64,000 nucleotides of DNA from Cyclobacteriaceae bacterium (GCA_028285685.1 JANQOR010000041.1:1-64000); one strand, 5' to 3'; positions 17,820 to 27,951 are shown, counted from the stretch's first letter. The notes: generated by a model not told the origin, from the sequence alone. Numbers and translations: made by a program.

Positions 17820-17979
17820 AAGTCACTCAGTAAGTATCAAGAAGCCTAAGCATCCAGATTTCTATATTCCAAATTCATAATTTCTAAATTCCACGTAGAC
17901 CTCTCAAAAGCTCAATATCCTATTTTGTTATATAATTTATATTATGTTAAATAAAATAATACAGAATAGTGCCTTATTC

Positions 17980-18495
17980 CTATTCAAAACGTCTATTGAG
18001 TATTCTGAACCCATAATTGATCTGGATAAAACTGTTCTTGTCGGGAACGAAATTCTGTGTGATTCCTATGTTGGATCGTCCGAGGAACACTCCGAAACTT
18101 AAAGCCACTCCGGGCTGTACGCCTTCTATTCGTTGCGGATCTCCCTCTGACAGATAGACTCCTGCTCCAAGACCAATGTACGGCACATCTTTACTGGATC
18201 GCGGGTTAGGGAAATGTCTCACGTATTTTACCACGGCCATGGGTATCGTTCCGGTACTGATCCTTCCGGATTTAGTTCTTTCCCGGTCATACCCAAGAAA
18301 CCAATTGTAACTCACATGTAATTCAACATCGGCGTTTCTAGCAACTGCATATCGCGGCTCCAGGTACACACCCATCCCGTTCAACGAAGAAGCACCATTT
18401 AAGTAATTGATTCCGGCTTCTAGATGGAATTGAGCAAATAGTTTCGGACCTGCCGACACTAGCAGACAAAGTAGGACTAATCTTCTTATCCTCAT
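17980..18495 (-). CDS. Small outer-membrane beta-barrel-like protein, exported
   Basis: A 171-aa protein with an N-terminal signal peptide (basic MRIRR, then a leucine-rich core, cut near LFAQ). Alternating hydrophobic/polar segments such as VELHVSYNWF, IPYIGLGAGV-like, VALSFGVFL and FIQINYGFRI end in an aromatic-rich C terminus, as in small outer-membrane barrels of Bacteroidota. No specific function is recognised. It is the first chromosomal-looking gene beyond the island. The ~160 bp between it and the island are AT-rich, with degenerate TTTCTA/AATTCC repeats. Confidence 0.6.
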   Translation of the reverse strand: MRIRRLVLLCLLVSAGPKLFAQFHLEAGINYLNGASSLNGMGVYLEPRYAVARNADVELHVSYNWFLGYDRERTKSGRISTGTIPMAVVKYVRHFPNPRSSKDVPYIGLGAGVYLSEGDPQRIEGVQPGVALSFGVFLGRSNIGITQNFVPDKNSFIQINYGFRILNRRFE

Positions 18496-18667
18496 AGGAT
18501 TATAATTCTTCTCAGACCAGTGGAAGTCTGACCATTCATCAGTGTGTCCAAAATGAGGATCACCACCCTTAAAATGAAACTCAAAGTTTTTTAATCAGTG
18601 GGGTTTTTGAGTTCATGACCGAAGACCCTAACGGAAACTAGCAGCCTCTGTTACATTATTAGCTCTG

Positions 18668-18689
18668 TATACCTTTTTTATACCTTTTA
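18668..18689. promoter_or_regulatory. Two 11-bp direct repeats TATACCTTTT(T/A) in a divergent intergenic region
   Basis: TATACC-plus-T-run units begin at 18668 and 18679, exactly 11 bp (one helical turn) apart, between the divergent barrel gene (start 18495) and the histidine kinase gene (start 18788). Tandem sites at this period are typical of response-regulator binding. Each unit also approaches a -7 box (TACCTTTT). A further hairpin, CTTAG/TTGCC paired with GGCAA/CTAAG, lies at 18725-18751 in the kinase leader. The rest of 18496-18787 shows nothing else I can support. Confidence 0.35.
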
Positions 18690-18787
18690 TCGGGGCTTTC
18701 TGTTAGGTTACAAGGTCTTCATGCCTTAGAATTGCCTTTCGGCAAACTAAGCGAACTACCGAAATCCCGATTAACCAACCCTCTGAG

Positions 18788-20467
18788 ATGTTACTTACAG
18801 CTATCCTTTTGCTATTGGTAATTTCACTGATAGGATATGTTTTCTTTTTGAGAAATCGTCTCACAAAGGAACAGGGTCCCGATTCTATCCTGGAGAGCAT
18901 CAACAGGAATATCAATGAAGGGCTTTACCGCAGTTTGGAAGGAAGCGGATTGATATACGTCAATCAGGAGTTTGTTAAAATGTTCGGGTATGATGAATCC
19001 GACGACCTTCTCAAAGTAGAGACAATCAGCTTGTTCAATGATCCTGCCGAGTTCAATCTACTGGGTGAAGATCTACTGAAAAACACTTCGGTCACCAACC
19101 GACAGATTCAATTTAGACGGAAAGATGGTTCCCTTTTTTGGGGTTACTTGAATTGTCGTCGGGTAAAGTGCAAGAATGATGTTGTCTATTACGATGGCGC
19201 GATACGTGATATTTCGGAGCAGAAGGAGGCTGAGAAACAAGTAGACTATCAGCGAAGGATGCAAAAAGCTCTCATTGCAATCTCTTCCAGGTATATGATT
19301 CTTGCTCCGGACGAGGTGGATGAAGCCTTTTATACTAGCCTGAAGGAACTTGGCATACTGTTCGAAGTTGACCGGGTCTACTTTTTCGAATACAATTGGG
19401 ATGAAAGTACTTGTAGTAATACACATGAATGGTGCCGGGACGGAATTACGCCTGTTATCGATGAATCCCAAAACGTCCCGCTCACGGAGGAGTTCAAAAC
19501 GTTACTGAGTTGTCATTTTGAGGGTAAGCCCCTATTCATTCCTGAAGTCGAATCCATGCCTGCCGGCTTCCCAAAGGAAGTTTTTCAACAGCAGGAAATA
19601 CAAAGTCTCCTCTCCGTCCCTATGATGGATGGAGATACCTGTGTCGGTTTTGTTGGTTTTGACAACGTCACATCACACCGAAACTATACTGAGAATGAAT
19701 TTACCATGTTGAAGCTTTTTGCCAACATGTCAACTAATGTGCTTAGGAGAATTAAAAATCATAAGGAGTTGACAAATCTGCTTCGAAGTAGCACGGAGCA
19801 AAACAATAGGCTTAAGGACTTTTCTTACATTACCTCTCATAACTTCCGTGCACCTGTTGCCAACATGACGGGTATAATTCAATTGCTGAAAATGGATATC
19901 GGAGATTCGGAATACGTGGAGCTTTTGTCACGATCAACTTCTAAGCTTAACGAAACGCTTCAAAACATCAACAGGCTGCTAAATTTCGAAAATGACCTTA
20001 GCATGCTCAAGAAGGAACCGTGCAACCTGTCCAGGATTGTAAGTAAGGTTGTAGAGACAAATTTGCGCGTTATAAAGGAGCGAACGATCGATCTAAGTGT
20101 CGACGTCCCTGACAGGCTAACCGTGCAGGCTTTTCCGAGTTATTTGGAAAATGTCGTACATAACCTGCTTACAAATGCGATTAAGTACGGCACTACTGAA
20201 AATTCAAATCGAATCGAAATCAGGGCTTCCAAGACAAAGGACCAGATCGCTTTAATTGTCCAGGATTATGGACTGGGAATCTGCCTTAGCCGACATGGGG
20301 ACAAGTTGTTCCAGGTGGGCACACGGTTTCACTCTGGGGTGGATGAAGGTCAGGGAATCGGCTTGTTTATCACCAAATACCAGATTGAAGCGATGGAGGC
20401 GAGCATTTCGGTGGAAAGCAAGGAAAATCAGGGGTCAACTTTTACCATCTCCTTCCCTCTTGACTGA
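18788..20467 (+). CDS. Membrane PAS-GAF sensor histidine kinase
   Basis: A 559-aa kinase. One membrane segment lies at residues ~2-22. A PAS domain (~35-145) includes INEGLYRSLE and LIYVNQEFVKMFGY and its PAC motif (FRRKDGSLFWG). A GAF domain covers ~165-320. The H-box SHNFRAPVANM carries the phosphorylated His near residue 350. The HATPase domain has an N-box (NLLTNAIKYG), G1 (DYGLGI) and G2 (GQGIGLFITKYQIE). No receiver or output gene is adjacent, so it is an orphan kinase. The upstream region holds 11-bp direct repeats that may be a regulator site. Confidence 0.85.
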   Translation: MLLTAILLLLVISLIGYVFFLRNRLTKEQGPDSILESINRNINEGLYRSLEGSGLIYVNQEFVKMFGYDESDDLLKVETISLFNDPAEFNLLGEDLLKNTSVTNRQIQFRRKDGSLFWGYLNCRRVKCKNDVVYYDGAIRDISEQKEAEKQVDYQRRMQKALIAISSRYMILAPDEVDEAFYTSLKELGILFEVDRVYFFEYNWDESTCSNTHEWCRDGITPVIDESQNVPLTEEFKTLLSCHFEGKPLFIPEVESMPAGFPKEVFQQQEIQSLLSVPMMDGDTCVGFVGFDNVTSHRNYTENEFTMLKLFANMSTNVLRRIKNHKELTNLLRSSTEQNNRLKDFSYITSHNFRAPVANMTGIIQLLKMDIGDSEYVELLSRSTSKLNETLQNINRLLNFENDLSMLKKEPCNLSRIVSKVVETNLRVIKERTIDLSVDVPDRLTVQAFPSYLENVVHNLLTNAIKYGTTENSNRIEIRASKTKDQIALIVQDYGLGICLSRHGDKLFQVGTRFHSGVDEGQGIGLFITKYQIEAMEASISVESKENQGSTFTISFPLD

Positions 20468-20612
20468 TTTGCTTGAACAGTGATTCTGACGCTAGAGTCT
20501 AACTGTGCTACAATAGTAGGAGTCTTATCTCTGTTTACCTTTTGTAGACCTCAAATGATAGTCGTCCGGGCCTCCCTACACGTACATTTGTCAGTATCAA
20601 ATTTCGAAAAGT

Positions 20613-21209
20613 ATGAAAAACATCTTGTTTGCCACCATCGTAATTGCAATCGTCACCACGCTATCTTCGTTCTACTGGAGCTTTCCAGGCAGTTGGAATG
20701 CCCGTGTAGGAAAAATCAACGATGTAAATGTATTTGTCCAGTCGAAACCGTATCACCCGTACGAACCTGTGGCTATATATCCGCTTCCAATGGAGCATGG
20801 TCAATCGCTAGAGAGCTATACTGCTCAAGTTATTCGATTTGCTGAGAAAATGAATATTAAGGGTTATGAGAGTCTTGTCGTCGATGAATCAGGCGCTGAA
20901 TTCATCAAGTCAAAGAAAACCTTTGGACACTCAGCGTCGAACGTTGCTCGATTCAAGAATACGTACGTGTATGTTAACTCTAAACCCGCCAGAGACTATA
21001 GAGTGATCAAGGAAATTACCACAAGCAAAGAAATGCGGCCGTTTGGTAGCATTTTCAACGGACATGTGGACGAGTTGCTTTGCGACAACTATCAGTTGGT
21101 TGAAAGTGGGAAAATGAAACCTTTCGAAGCAATTATTTTCGACGACGAAAATCGGGTTTCCTTCATAAAATTTACTTTGCCGTACGCTCGGCAGTCCCCT
21201 AGAAGGTAA
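20613..21209 (+). CDS. Exported protein of unknown function
   Basis: A 198-aa protein with an N-terminal hydrophobic segment (ILFATIVIAIVTTLSSFYW) acting as signal or anchor. The remainder is soluble, with mixed alpha/beta character (AIYPLPMEHGQSLESY, YESLVVDESG, EAIIFDDENRVSFIKF). I recognise no family. It stands alone between the histidine kinase and a serine hydrolase, all on the same strand with 100-150 bp gaps. A longer overlapping frame in another phase (20480-20845) lacks a signal and looks like a shadow. Confidence 0.55.
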   Translation: MKNILFATIVIAIVTTLSSFYWSFPGSWNARVGKINDVNVFVQSKPYHPYEPVAIYPLPMEHGQSLESYTAQVIRFAEKMNIKGYESLVVDESGAEFIKSKKTFGHSASNVARFKNTYVYVNSKPARDYRVIKEITTSKEMRPFGSIFNGHVDELLCDNYQLVESGKMKPFEAIIFDDENRVSFIKFTLPYARQSPRR

Positions 21210-21343
21210 TCCGTTCGCAGCGCTAGCAACAGGTAGATTTCCCTGGTTGACTGAGGGACGAATGCTTCCAGTCGAACATCCTTTGATCAAAATTTATCAC
21301 CTTCTTGTGATGATCTTGCGTATGCCTTGTTAAAGACAACGAA

Positions 21344-22468
21344 ATGCGATCGTCAATTTCAATAACTACCTCATTATCAGTTATTTTAATTCTAACTCTT
21401 CAAGTTGGATGCACTCAGAATCAAGCTCCACCTGAGTCCTATTTTCCGGGAAACTCCTGGCGCACGAGCACTCCATCAGAACAAGGACTAGATCAGGTCC
21501 AAATCGATTCATTCATTGATCAGCTGAAACGTGGGAAGCTGCAACGCTCCATTTCGTCATTTTCGGTGGTGAAAAATGGGTATATGGTTGTAAACGAAAC
21601 CTTTGGATCATATAACGGACGAAGGGCTCACACGCTTCAATCGGTTACCAAAAGCATCTCTTCCACCCTAATCGGTGCCGCCATCCAAAATGGTTTCATA
21701 AATGGTGTTGAAGACAAGGTACTCAGTTTCTTTCCGGAATATGAGGACTTTGCTAACATGAATGAGGACAAACGAAACATGACTTTACACCACGCACTCA
21801 CCATGCGAACGGGTCAGGCCTGGACTGGAGAACGTCATTTAGACGGGCTAAATAGTCATCCAGGTGATCGAATGAAGTATGTACTTGATTATGAGATGGA
21901 GACCTCCCCTGGTGTTAAATGGTATTACAACAGCGGTATTGCCGTCCTACTCGGTGGGTTGTTGCAGAATGCCACCAAGATGAGCACGATGGATTTTGCA
22001 GAGGAATTCCTTTTTGAGCCCATTGGAGTTACGAGCGCTGATTGGGGCTGGACGCATAATGGAATTCCGCATACAGGTGGTGGGTTGTATTTAACCCCTG
22101 CCGACATGGCCAGGATAGGCTATCTGCACCTTCGTGATGGCAAATGGGGAGATAAACAAGTGCTTCCCTCCTGGTGGGTAAAAGTAGCCACGAAGAGACA
22201 TGTACCTTTTGCCGAAAGCATCTCAGGTGTATCAAGCATTGGGTATGGATACATGTGGTGGCTTCTATCCCTCGATAAGAAAGACGAAGACACTTCAAAG
22301 GCTGACATTTACATGGCTTACGGTCATTGGGGTCAATTCATCTTCGTCATTCCCGAATACGACATGGTTATAACAATTACCAACGATCGTTCAGCCTCAT
22401 ACTCAGATGAAATCAAACCTATTTCCTTGTTGTATCAATACATCTTACCAGCAGTGCTGGATAAGTAG
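21344..22468 (+). CDS. Lipoprotein serine hydrolase, class C beta-lactamase family
   Basis: A 374-aa protein with a lipoprotein signal ending LILTLQVGC. The active-site SxxK is SVTK (nucleophile Ser in LQSVTKSISS), and the YxN-type motif is YNS in KWYYNSGIAVL. The C-terminal part includes MAYGHWGQFIFVIPEYDMVI, corresponding to the third motif region. Members are penicillin-binding-like esterases, peptidases or lactamases; the substrate cannot be read from sequence. Its 3' end overlaps the convergent lipoprotein gene by 34 bp. Confidence 0.82.
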   Translation: MRSSISITTSLSVILILTLQVGCTQNQAPPESYFPGNSWRTSTPSEQGLDQVQIDSFIDQLKRGKLQRSISSFSVVKNGYMVVNETFGSYNGRRAHTLQSVTKSISSTLIGAAIQNGFINGVEDKVLSFFPEYEDFANMNEDKRNMTLHHALTMRTGQAWTGERHLDGLNSHPGDRMKYVLDYEMETSPGVKWYYNSGIAVLLGGLLQNATKMSTMDFAEEFLFEPIGVTSADWGWTHNGIPHTGGGLYLTPADMARIGYLHLRDGKWGDKQVLPSWWVKVATKRHVPFAESISGVSSIGYGYMWWLLSLDKKDEDTSKADIYMAYGHWGQFIFVIPEYDMVITITNDRSASYSDEIKPISLLYQYILPAVLDK

Positions 22469-23073
22469 TCTGGTGACTTCTTGACAAGGTTGCTGTCAAC
22501 CAGTTCATTGATGACCCTTTTGACAAATCGATCTTTTGTTCGCTGATTTTGAGGGTCTAAAACAGCCATTTCGCCACGCCAAACCATGTCCGTGCCCTCC
22601 GGATCGTTCCAGTTCAAATCATAAAACACCGCTTCAATAACGTGCTTTCCTTTGGTGGTCAAGTAGTTGGTGATGTTCATTTCGGTGTACCGATGTGCAT
22701 GGAACTTACTAAACTGGTTATACTCTTCGGGAATTAGTGACTGACCTGGCTTCAATGTTACCATGCTGATGGTTAGGATTCCGTCGAGTTTGTTGTTTGA
22801 AATGGCTTTTTGAATGGCGGAGTCTCCTGCTCCAGCTTTGAAAAAAGCAGATCCACTCACTGCGTTTATATCATTTTCAGCAAACAAGTCGATAGATAAT
22901 GCCTCGAATCTCCCCTGCTCTTCTAAAGACGAACTGAGCCCAAGGACCGCAATTTTTTTGAAATGATTGCCATCATAGCCTGCCATCGTCCAGGAGTTAC
23001 GGAGCTTTCCACAGCTAATCAATGTGAAACTCAGCACGAGAATGATCAGTAAAGATGACTTGCGGATACGCAT
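22435..23073 (-). CDS. Lipoprotein of unknown function
   Basis: About 212 aa from the ATG at 23073; the longer frame from 23133 would run back through a terminator hairpin and give no signal sequence. MRIRKSS then a hydrophobic core ending LISCGK is a lipoprotein signal. The body has KKIAVLGLSSSLEEQGRFEALS and a predicted alpha/beta fold, similar in style to LpoB- or TolB-N-like domains, but I cannot name the family. It is separated from the upstream TPR gene by an intrinsic terminator, so it should have its own promoter or depend on read-through. Confidence 0.6.
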   Translation of the reverse strand: MRIRKSSLLIILVLSFTLISCGKLRNSWTMAGYDGNHFKKIAVLGLSSSLEEQGRFEALSIDLFAENDINAVSGSAFFKAGAGDSAIQKAISNNKLDGILTISMVTLKPGQSLIPEEYNQFSKFHAHRYTEMNITNYLTTKGKHVIEAVFYDLNWNDPEGTDMVWRGEMAVLDPQNQRTKDRFVKRVINELVDSNLVKKSPDYLSSTAGKMY

Positions 23074-23089
23074 CGAACATGAAATTAAA

Positions 23090-23118
23090 CAAAAAAGGCT
23101 GCCTTCATCAGGCAGCCT
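23090..23118 (-). terminator. Intrinsic terminator after the gyrA-TPR operon
   Basis: AGGCTGCC (23096-23103), a 7-nt loop and GGCAGCCT (23111-23118) form a perfect 8-bp stem. Read leftward, it is followed by a run of U from the A-tract at 23091-23096. It lies 24 bp beyond the TPR gene stop. Confidence 0.9.
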
Positions 23119-23141
23119 CACACAAGTTTTCAAAATACGAA

Positions 23142-24284
23142 TTATTCTCCTTTAAGCTCTTCTAACTTTGAGCTAATACCATCCGCCTTGTCATTCATCT
23201 TCAAGCTGAGGTAGATATACTCCAGTGTTTCAAGTATCGTAACTTCTTCAGCTTTTAGCGAGTATAATTTTTCCCAGTATGGTAGCGCCGTTCTCAGGCG
23301 GTCGTCAATTTGAGAGCTCAGCTCAGCGAATTTCTTTTCTTCTTTATAGCTAAGAGCATTCCGTTCCTTAATCAACACATTACACTCATTGAAGACCATA
23401 ACACCAAGGTTATAATTTGAATTGTAATGTTCTGAGTCAATCTCAACTGCCTTTTGATAGCTTGCCTTTGCCTCATCCAGGTTTTCCAGTTCTTCATGAA
23501 TCACACCTAAACTGAAATGAAGATCTGCATTACTTGGCTCTTTGGCTATTGCCTCTTCTATCCCAGACTTCGCCTCATCAATTTTGTCTTGCTCAATCAG
23601 AATATTGATCTGGTATTTCATCAAATCGACATTGTCAGGATGCGCAGCTCTGGCATCTTCCAGGATAGCATAGGCTTCTTCGTACTCCTTCTTAACGATT
23701 GCATAGTTGTACAGTCTCAGATAGATAGCGACATCTGTTATGCCTGCATCCAGTGACTTTTGATAATTCACCTTTGCTCTCTCTTCGTCGCCAGCGGCAA
23801 CCGCTGCGTGTGCAGCATTTAGAATGGCATTGGAATCAGAGGGCATTATAAAGTAGGCACGTTCAAAAAATTCTGTTGCATCAGCATAATTCTCGCTGTT
23901 GTAGTCAGAAATCGCCTTGTTATAATAGAAGCCGTAGTAGTTCTGCTTTTGCGAATCAACATTTTGAATCCCTGTTCCGGTGAATTCGTTGATCGAACGC
24001 TGGGTCGGATCTATTTCTAGTGTCTTGGCATAAGCTTCAACCGCCACTCTCATCGCATCCGGATCGTTGGTGCTAGTGTCTATTGACGCATAGATCATGC
24101 CCCGATAATACCAGGTTTTGGCCTTGCCCATTGTCTTCTCATACTCAATCGCCTGATCGATTATGGCTTTTGCCTCAGCCAGTTCTCCTTTGTCAAAAGC
24201 GGCCTTGGCCTTATTGATGTTTGGCTTTTGTCCAAATGCAATTGCACAAACAAAAGCAGCTACAAGTGTAAAAAGCTGTCTCAT
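23142..24284 (-). CDS. Exported TPR-repeat protein
   Basis: About 380 aa from the ATG at 24284 (MRQLFTLVAAFVCAIAFGQ, a clear signal peptide); the longer frame from 24311 would add nine residues in front of it and overlap gyrA. At least six TPR-like repeats follow, for example KAKTWYYRGMIYASI, NAILNAAHAAVAAGDEERAK, ADLHFSLGVIHEELENLDEA and YNSNYNLGVM. TPR proteins build periplasmic complexes; no partner is evident. It follows gyrA by 19 bp and ends at a strong terminator, so the two are probably cotranscribed. Confidence 0.75.
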   Translation of the reverse strand: MRQLFTLVAAFVCAIAFGQKPNINKAKAAFDKGELAEAKAIIDQAIEYEKTMGKAKTWYYRGMIYASIDTSTNDPDAMRVAVEAYAKTLEIDPTQRSINEFTGTGIQNVDSQKQNYYGFYYNKAISDYNSENYADATEFFERAYFIMPSDSNAILNAAHAAVAAGDEERAKVNYQKSLDAGITDVAIYLRLYNYAIVKKEYEEAYAILEDARAAHPDNVDLMKYQINILIEQDKIDEAKSGIEEAIAKEPSNADLHFSLGVIHEELENLDEAKASYQKAVEIDSEHYNSNYNLGVMVFNECNVLIKERNALSYKEEKKFAELSSQIDDRLRTALPYWEKLYSLKAEEVTILETLEYIYLSLKMNDKADGISSKLEELKGE

Positions 24285-24303
24285 GGTTGTCAGTTTTAAA
24301 GGG

Positions 24304-26802
24304 TTATTCATTTTCTTTAGTTTCTTCTTCTGTATCTAAATTTGAAATCTTCTCCACCGCAGAGATTTCATCGCTATCATTTAGTTTAATCAATTTTACG
24401 CCTTGCGTTGCACGACCCATTACCCTGAGCGTGTCGACTGCCATCCTGATAGCAATGCCAGACTTATTGATAATCATCAGTTCATCTCCATCCACAACAT
24501 CTTTTATGGCTACCAATTGGCCCGTCTTTGCAGTAACATTAAGCGTTTTCACGCCTTTACCACCTCTTTTGGTGATCCTGTAATCCTCAAGCTCAGAACG
24601 TTTACCAAATCCTTTCTCTGATACAACTAGCAAGTTAGGGGGATTTTTATAGTCTACACAAACCATACCAACAACAAATTCGCTTCCGGAAATCGAAATA
24701 CCCCTTACCCCTGCAGCCATTCTTCCCATGGCTCGCACATCAGATTCATGGAAATTAATAGCCTTTCCTGCATTGCTGGCAATAATTATGTGGCTATCAC
24801 CGTCAGTGAGATTTACATTTAGGAGTTTATCACCTTCATTGATGGTGATCGCATTAATACCACTTCTTCTTGGTCTGCTATATGCCTCCAATGAAGTTTT
24901 CTTGATTGTCCCGTTCCTGGTACACATGACCAGGAAGTTGTTGTTAATGTAGTCCGGATCTTCCAGTGTCCGTACATTGATCACAGATCTAACCTTATCA
25001 TCGCTTTCGATTTCAATGATATTCTGGATAGGCCTCCCCTTTGCAGTTTTATTCCCCTCAGGCACCTCCCATACTTTTTTCCAGAAAACCTTACCAAATT
25101 CCGTGAAAATCAGGAGATAGTTGTGAGTTGAAGCAATAAACAGATGTTCGGTGAAATCATCGTCTTTTGAGGTAGCAGCCTTACTGCCTACACCCCCTCT
25201 GCCCTGAGTCCTGTAATCTACCAAGGGAGTTCTTTTGACGTATCCTTCGTGTGAAATGGTGATGACCATTTCCTCATCGGGAATCATATCCTCAGCAGTA
25301 AACTCATCAGCACTATGTTCGATTTCTGATCTTCGCTCGTCACCGTACCGTTCCTTCATCTCGGAGAGTTCATCTTTTATGATTTGCATCCTCAGTCCTT
25401 CGTCACCAAGAATCTCCTTAAGGCGCTTGATCAGCTCTTTTATCTCTTTGTATTCGTTTTCAATTTTCTCCCTTTCAAGGCCGGTAAGTCGCTGCAATCT
25501 CATTTCAAGGATTGCCTTCGCTTGAATCTCTGACAGTTTGAACTTCTGAATCAGGCCAGCTTTTGCTTCGTCCGGGTCTTTTGAAGATCGAATAAGTTCG
25601 ATAACCTCATCCAGGTTGTCAAGTGCAATGAGATAGCCTTCGAGGATATGTGCACGTTTTTCAGCTTCCTCCAACTCGAACTCGGTTCGTCGTACAACGA
25701 TCTCGTGCCGATGATCAACGAAATGAGTAATTAAATCCTTGAGTGTTAATGTTTTAGGTCTCCCATTTACAAGTGCTACATTATTTACACTAAAGGAGGA
25801 CTGTAACGCCGTCTGCTTGTACAGGTTGTTCAAGACAACGTTCGGGATAGCATCTCTTTTTAAGTCGTAGACGATCCGCATACCAGATTTGTCAGATTCA
25901 TCCCTGATATCGGAGATGCCCTCAATTTTCTTATCTACGATCAAAGATGCAGTCTTTTCAATCATAGACGCCTTGTTAACCTGATAAGGTATTTCTGAGA
26001 CAATGATTTGCTCTTTACCAGTGCGAGTTTCTTCAATGGTAGCCTTAGCTCGAAGCACGATTCTTCCTCGTCCTGTCTCGAACGCTGCCCTTACTCCCTG
26101 AAAGCCGTAAATGGTTGCTCCTGTGGGAAAGTCCGGCGCTTTAATGTGTTCCATCAGTCCCTGGATGGAGATTTCATTGTCGTCAATATAAGCCACTATT
26201 CCATCAATAACCTCTGATAGGTTGTGAGGAGCCATATTGGTGGCCATCCCTACAGCGATTCCACTAGCTCCATTCACCAACAGGTTAGGGATTTTGGATG
26301 GTAACACAGACGGCTCCTCTGTGCTATCATCATAGTTTGGCTGGAAGTTAACTGTATTCTTTCGTATGTCTGCCAAAAGTTCTTCAGCGATCCTTCTTAG
26401 CCGAGCTTCGGTATATCGCATGGCGGCCGGCGAATCACCATCCACAGATCCGAAATTTCCCTGACCATCGACCAGCGGGTATCGCAACGACCATTCCTGA
26501 GCCATTCGTACCATGGTATCGTATACTGCAGTATCTCCGTGCGGATGATATTTACCTAAGACGTCTCCTACGATCCGGGCACATTTTTTATAGGATTTGT
26601 TGTAGTTAACACCTAATTCATCCATCCCGTAGAGAATCCTTCGATGCACTGGCTTCAAGCCATCTCGGACGTCCGGAAGAGCTCTTGAAATGATCACGCT
26701 CATCGAATAATCGATATAAGCGCCACGCATTTCTTCTTCAATATTTATTGGGATGATGTTCTGATCTGAGGGTGGTAAATCCTCGATTTCTCCGTCTGCC
26801 AT
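24304..26802 (-). CDS. gyrA: DNA gyrase subunit A
   Basis: An 832-aa GyrA, which breaks and rejoins DNA in the A2B2 gyrase that introduces negative supercoils. The N-terminal region includes [31 protein letters not shown] and the catalytic Tyr130 in [10 protein letters not shown]. The C-terminal beta-pinwheel follows with a GyrA-box variant QGRGGVG (canonical QRRGGKG), which supports GyrA rather than ParC. In the quinolone-resistance region, E. coli Ser83 corresponds to Thr91 and Asp87 to Asp95. The acidic C-terminal tail is normal. It is first in an operon with the TPR gene. Confidence 0.97.
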   Translation of the reverse strand: MADGEIEDLPPSDQNIIPINIEEEMRGAYIDYSMSVIISRALPDVRDGLKPVHRRILYGMDELGVNYNKSYKKCARIVGDVLGKYHPHGDTAVYDTMVRMAQEWSLRYPLVDGQGNFGSVDGDSPAAMRYTEARLRRIAEELLADIRKNTVNFQPNYDDSTEEPSVLPSKIPNLLVNGASGIAVGMATNMAPHNLSEVIDGIVAYIDDNEISIQGLMEHIKAPDFPTGATIYGFQGVRAAFETGRGRIVLRAKATIEETRTGKEQIIVSEIPYQVNKASMIEKTASLIVDKKIEGISDIRDESDKSGMRIVYDLKRDAIPNVVLNNLYKQTALQSSFSVNNVALVNGRPKTLTLKDLITHFVDHRHEIVVRRTEFELEEAEKRAHILEGYLIALDNLDEVIELIRSSKDPDEAKAGLIQKFKLSEIQAKAILEMRLQRLTGLEREKIENEYKEIKELIKRLKEILGDEGLRMQIIKDELSEMKERYGDERRSEIEHSADEFTAEDMIPDEEMVITISHEGYVKRTPLVDYRTQGRGGVGSKAATSKDDDFTEHLFIASTHNYLLIFTEFGKVFWKKVWEVPEGNKTAKGRPIQNIIEIESDDKVRSVINVRTLEDPDYINNNFLVMCTRNGTIKKTSLEAYSRPRRSGINAITINEGDKLLNVNLTDGDSHIIIASNAGKAINFHESDVRAMGRMAAGVRGISISGSEFVVGMVCVDYKNPPNLLVVSEKGFGKRSELEDYRITKRGGKGVKTLNVTAKTGQLVAIKDVVDGDELMIINKSGIAIRMAVDTLRVMGRATQGVKLIKLNDSDEISAVEKISNLDTEEETKENE

Positions 26803-26868
26803 CTATTGTTTTTGGTTGCCTAAAAATCAGACCGCAATTTAGCGAAAAGTAAGGTGGAAAACGAGTTT

Positions 26869-27951
26869 TTAGTAGGGATTCAACTTCTTTTTATTCTTCC
26901 CTTTGTATCGCCACAATCTCCGGTGATTTTCACCAATTTTCGGATTCTGTTTTTTCCATATTGGCTGGCCCCTGACTTCCATTAATCGCCCGGTATTCGG
27001 ATCCGTATACACATGTTTCAGTTGAACATGATCGCTCTTCATCGGAGACCGTGGAATGTCCGGAATATTGATGCTTAGCCCTACCTGGATGAAAAAGCTT
27101 GGGTAACTGTGACTAATCGACGAGCCGTCTGGAACGTTGACTGTGTACTTCTTGAAATCAATGCTAGGTCTAACGATTACCCGAAAGTATTCAGACCAGT
27201 TGTTTTCAATACTGATACCAAAATTTGTGAAAGTTCCCCTTGTGATTGCCGCGCTGTTGAACTGCTTCCCAGCATTGATCCTTCCCACCTGTAGCTCCGC
27301 TACGAAATCGTATCGCCAGAACTGGTAAAATCGATAGCCCACCAAGCCAAATAGTTTGGTGTAGCTCGTCGATGTGAAATTGGGTTGATAGGCTCTGACT
27401 TGATCCTGATACGAAATGGGCTCCAACTCCCGAATCCACTGTTTTTCATAGGCAAAACCCCCACCAAGTCTGAAATCGGCAATATTGAAATGTACGCTCA
27501 GCAAAACAGGTACTCCGCCAGAAGTTCCTTTGAAACCAAAATCGGCGGTATCTGTATCAATCAAAAATTCCGTGTTTCCAAGCAGTGAATTATAGACAGG
27601 GTTCGTCAGACGATCAAATGGGACATCAAACTCATCTTCTAGTGAAGTTTCAACACCCAATTCAGGGTTATTAAGCCAGTTTGCATACCCTCGGAATGTG
27701 CTTCCAAGGGTTTCACTGTTTGACAGGATCAACTGGTCGGTTCGGCTTTGAAAGAAATAGACTCCGGTCAATTTGTGATCGTAGGTATTTCTACTATAAC
27801 CCGTTGTCAGGGTAATGCTAAATTTATTTAGAAACACTTTGATCGGATCGCGGTAGATGTTGTATTTCTCATATATATCCTGACCAGAGATTGCATGTCC
27901 TAACGCAAGGAAAATGAGCGGTGACAGATATCGTCTTATGAGGTTGACCAA
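26869..27951 (-). CDS. Outer-membrane beta-barrel-like protein of unknown function
   Basis: A 360-aa protein with signal peptide (YLSPLIFLALGHAISGQ). The region ~40-310 is rich in alternating-pattern strands (FSITLTTGYSRNTYD, FRLGGGFAYEKQW, KLFGLVGYRFYQFWRYDFVAELQVG, FFIQVGLSINI), as in outer-membrane barrels. The C-terminal ~60 residues are very basic (RRLWRYKGKNKKKLNPY) and probably periplasmic. I recognise no named family. It lies 21 bp upstream-side of the FKBP gene on the same strand (FKBP first), so the two may be cotranscribed. Confidence 0.6.
   Translation of the reverse strand: MVNLIRRYLSPLIFLALGHAISGQDIYEKYNIYRDPIKVFLNKFSITLTTGYSRNTYDHKLTGVYFFQSRTDQLILSNSETLGSTFRGYANWLNNPELGVETSLEDEFDVPFDRLTNPVYNSLLGNTEFLIDTDTADFGFKGTSGGVPVLLSVHFNIADFRLGGGFAYEKQWIRELEPISYQDQVRAYQPNFTSTSYTKLFGLVGYRFYQFWRYDFVAELQVGRINAGKQFNSAAITRGTFTNFGISIENNWSEYFRVIVRPSIDFKKYTVNVPDGSSISHSYPSFFIQVGLSINIPDIPRSPMKSDHVQLKHVYTDPNTGRLMEVRGQPIWKKQNPKIGENHRRLWRYKGKNKKKLNPY

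Noticed and set aside
20480-20845. 121-aa rightward frame before the exported protein
   Set aside because: It overlaps the gene at 20613 in another phase; no signal peptide or domain, and odd composition.
22435-23133. Longer lipoprotein starting at 23133
   Set aside because: Its first 20 codons run through the gyrA-TPR terminator hairpin and precede a perfect lipoprotein signal starting at 23073.
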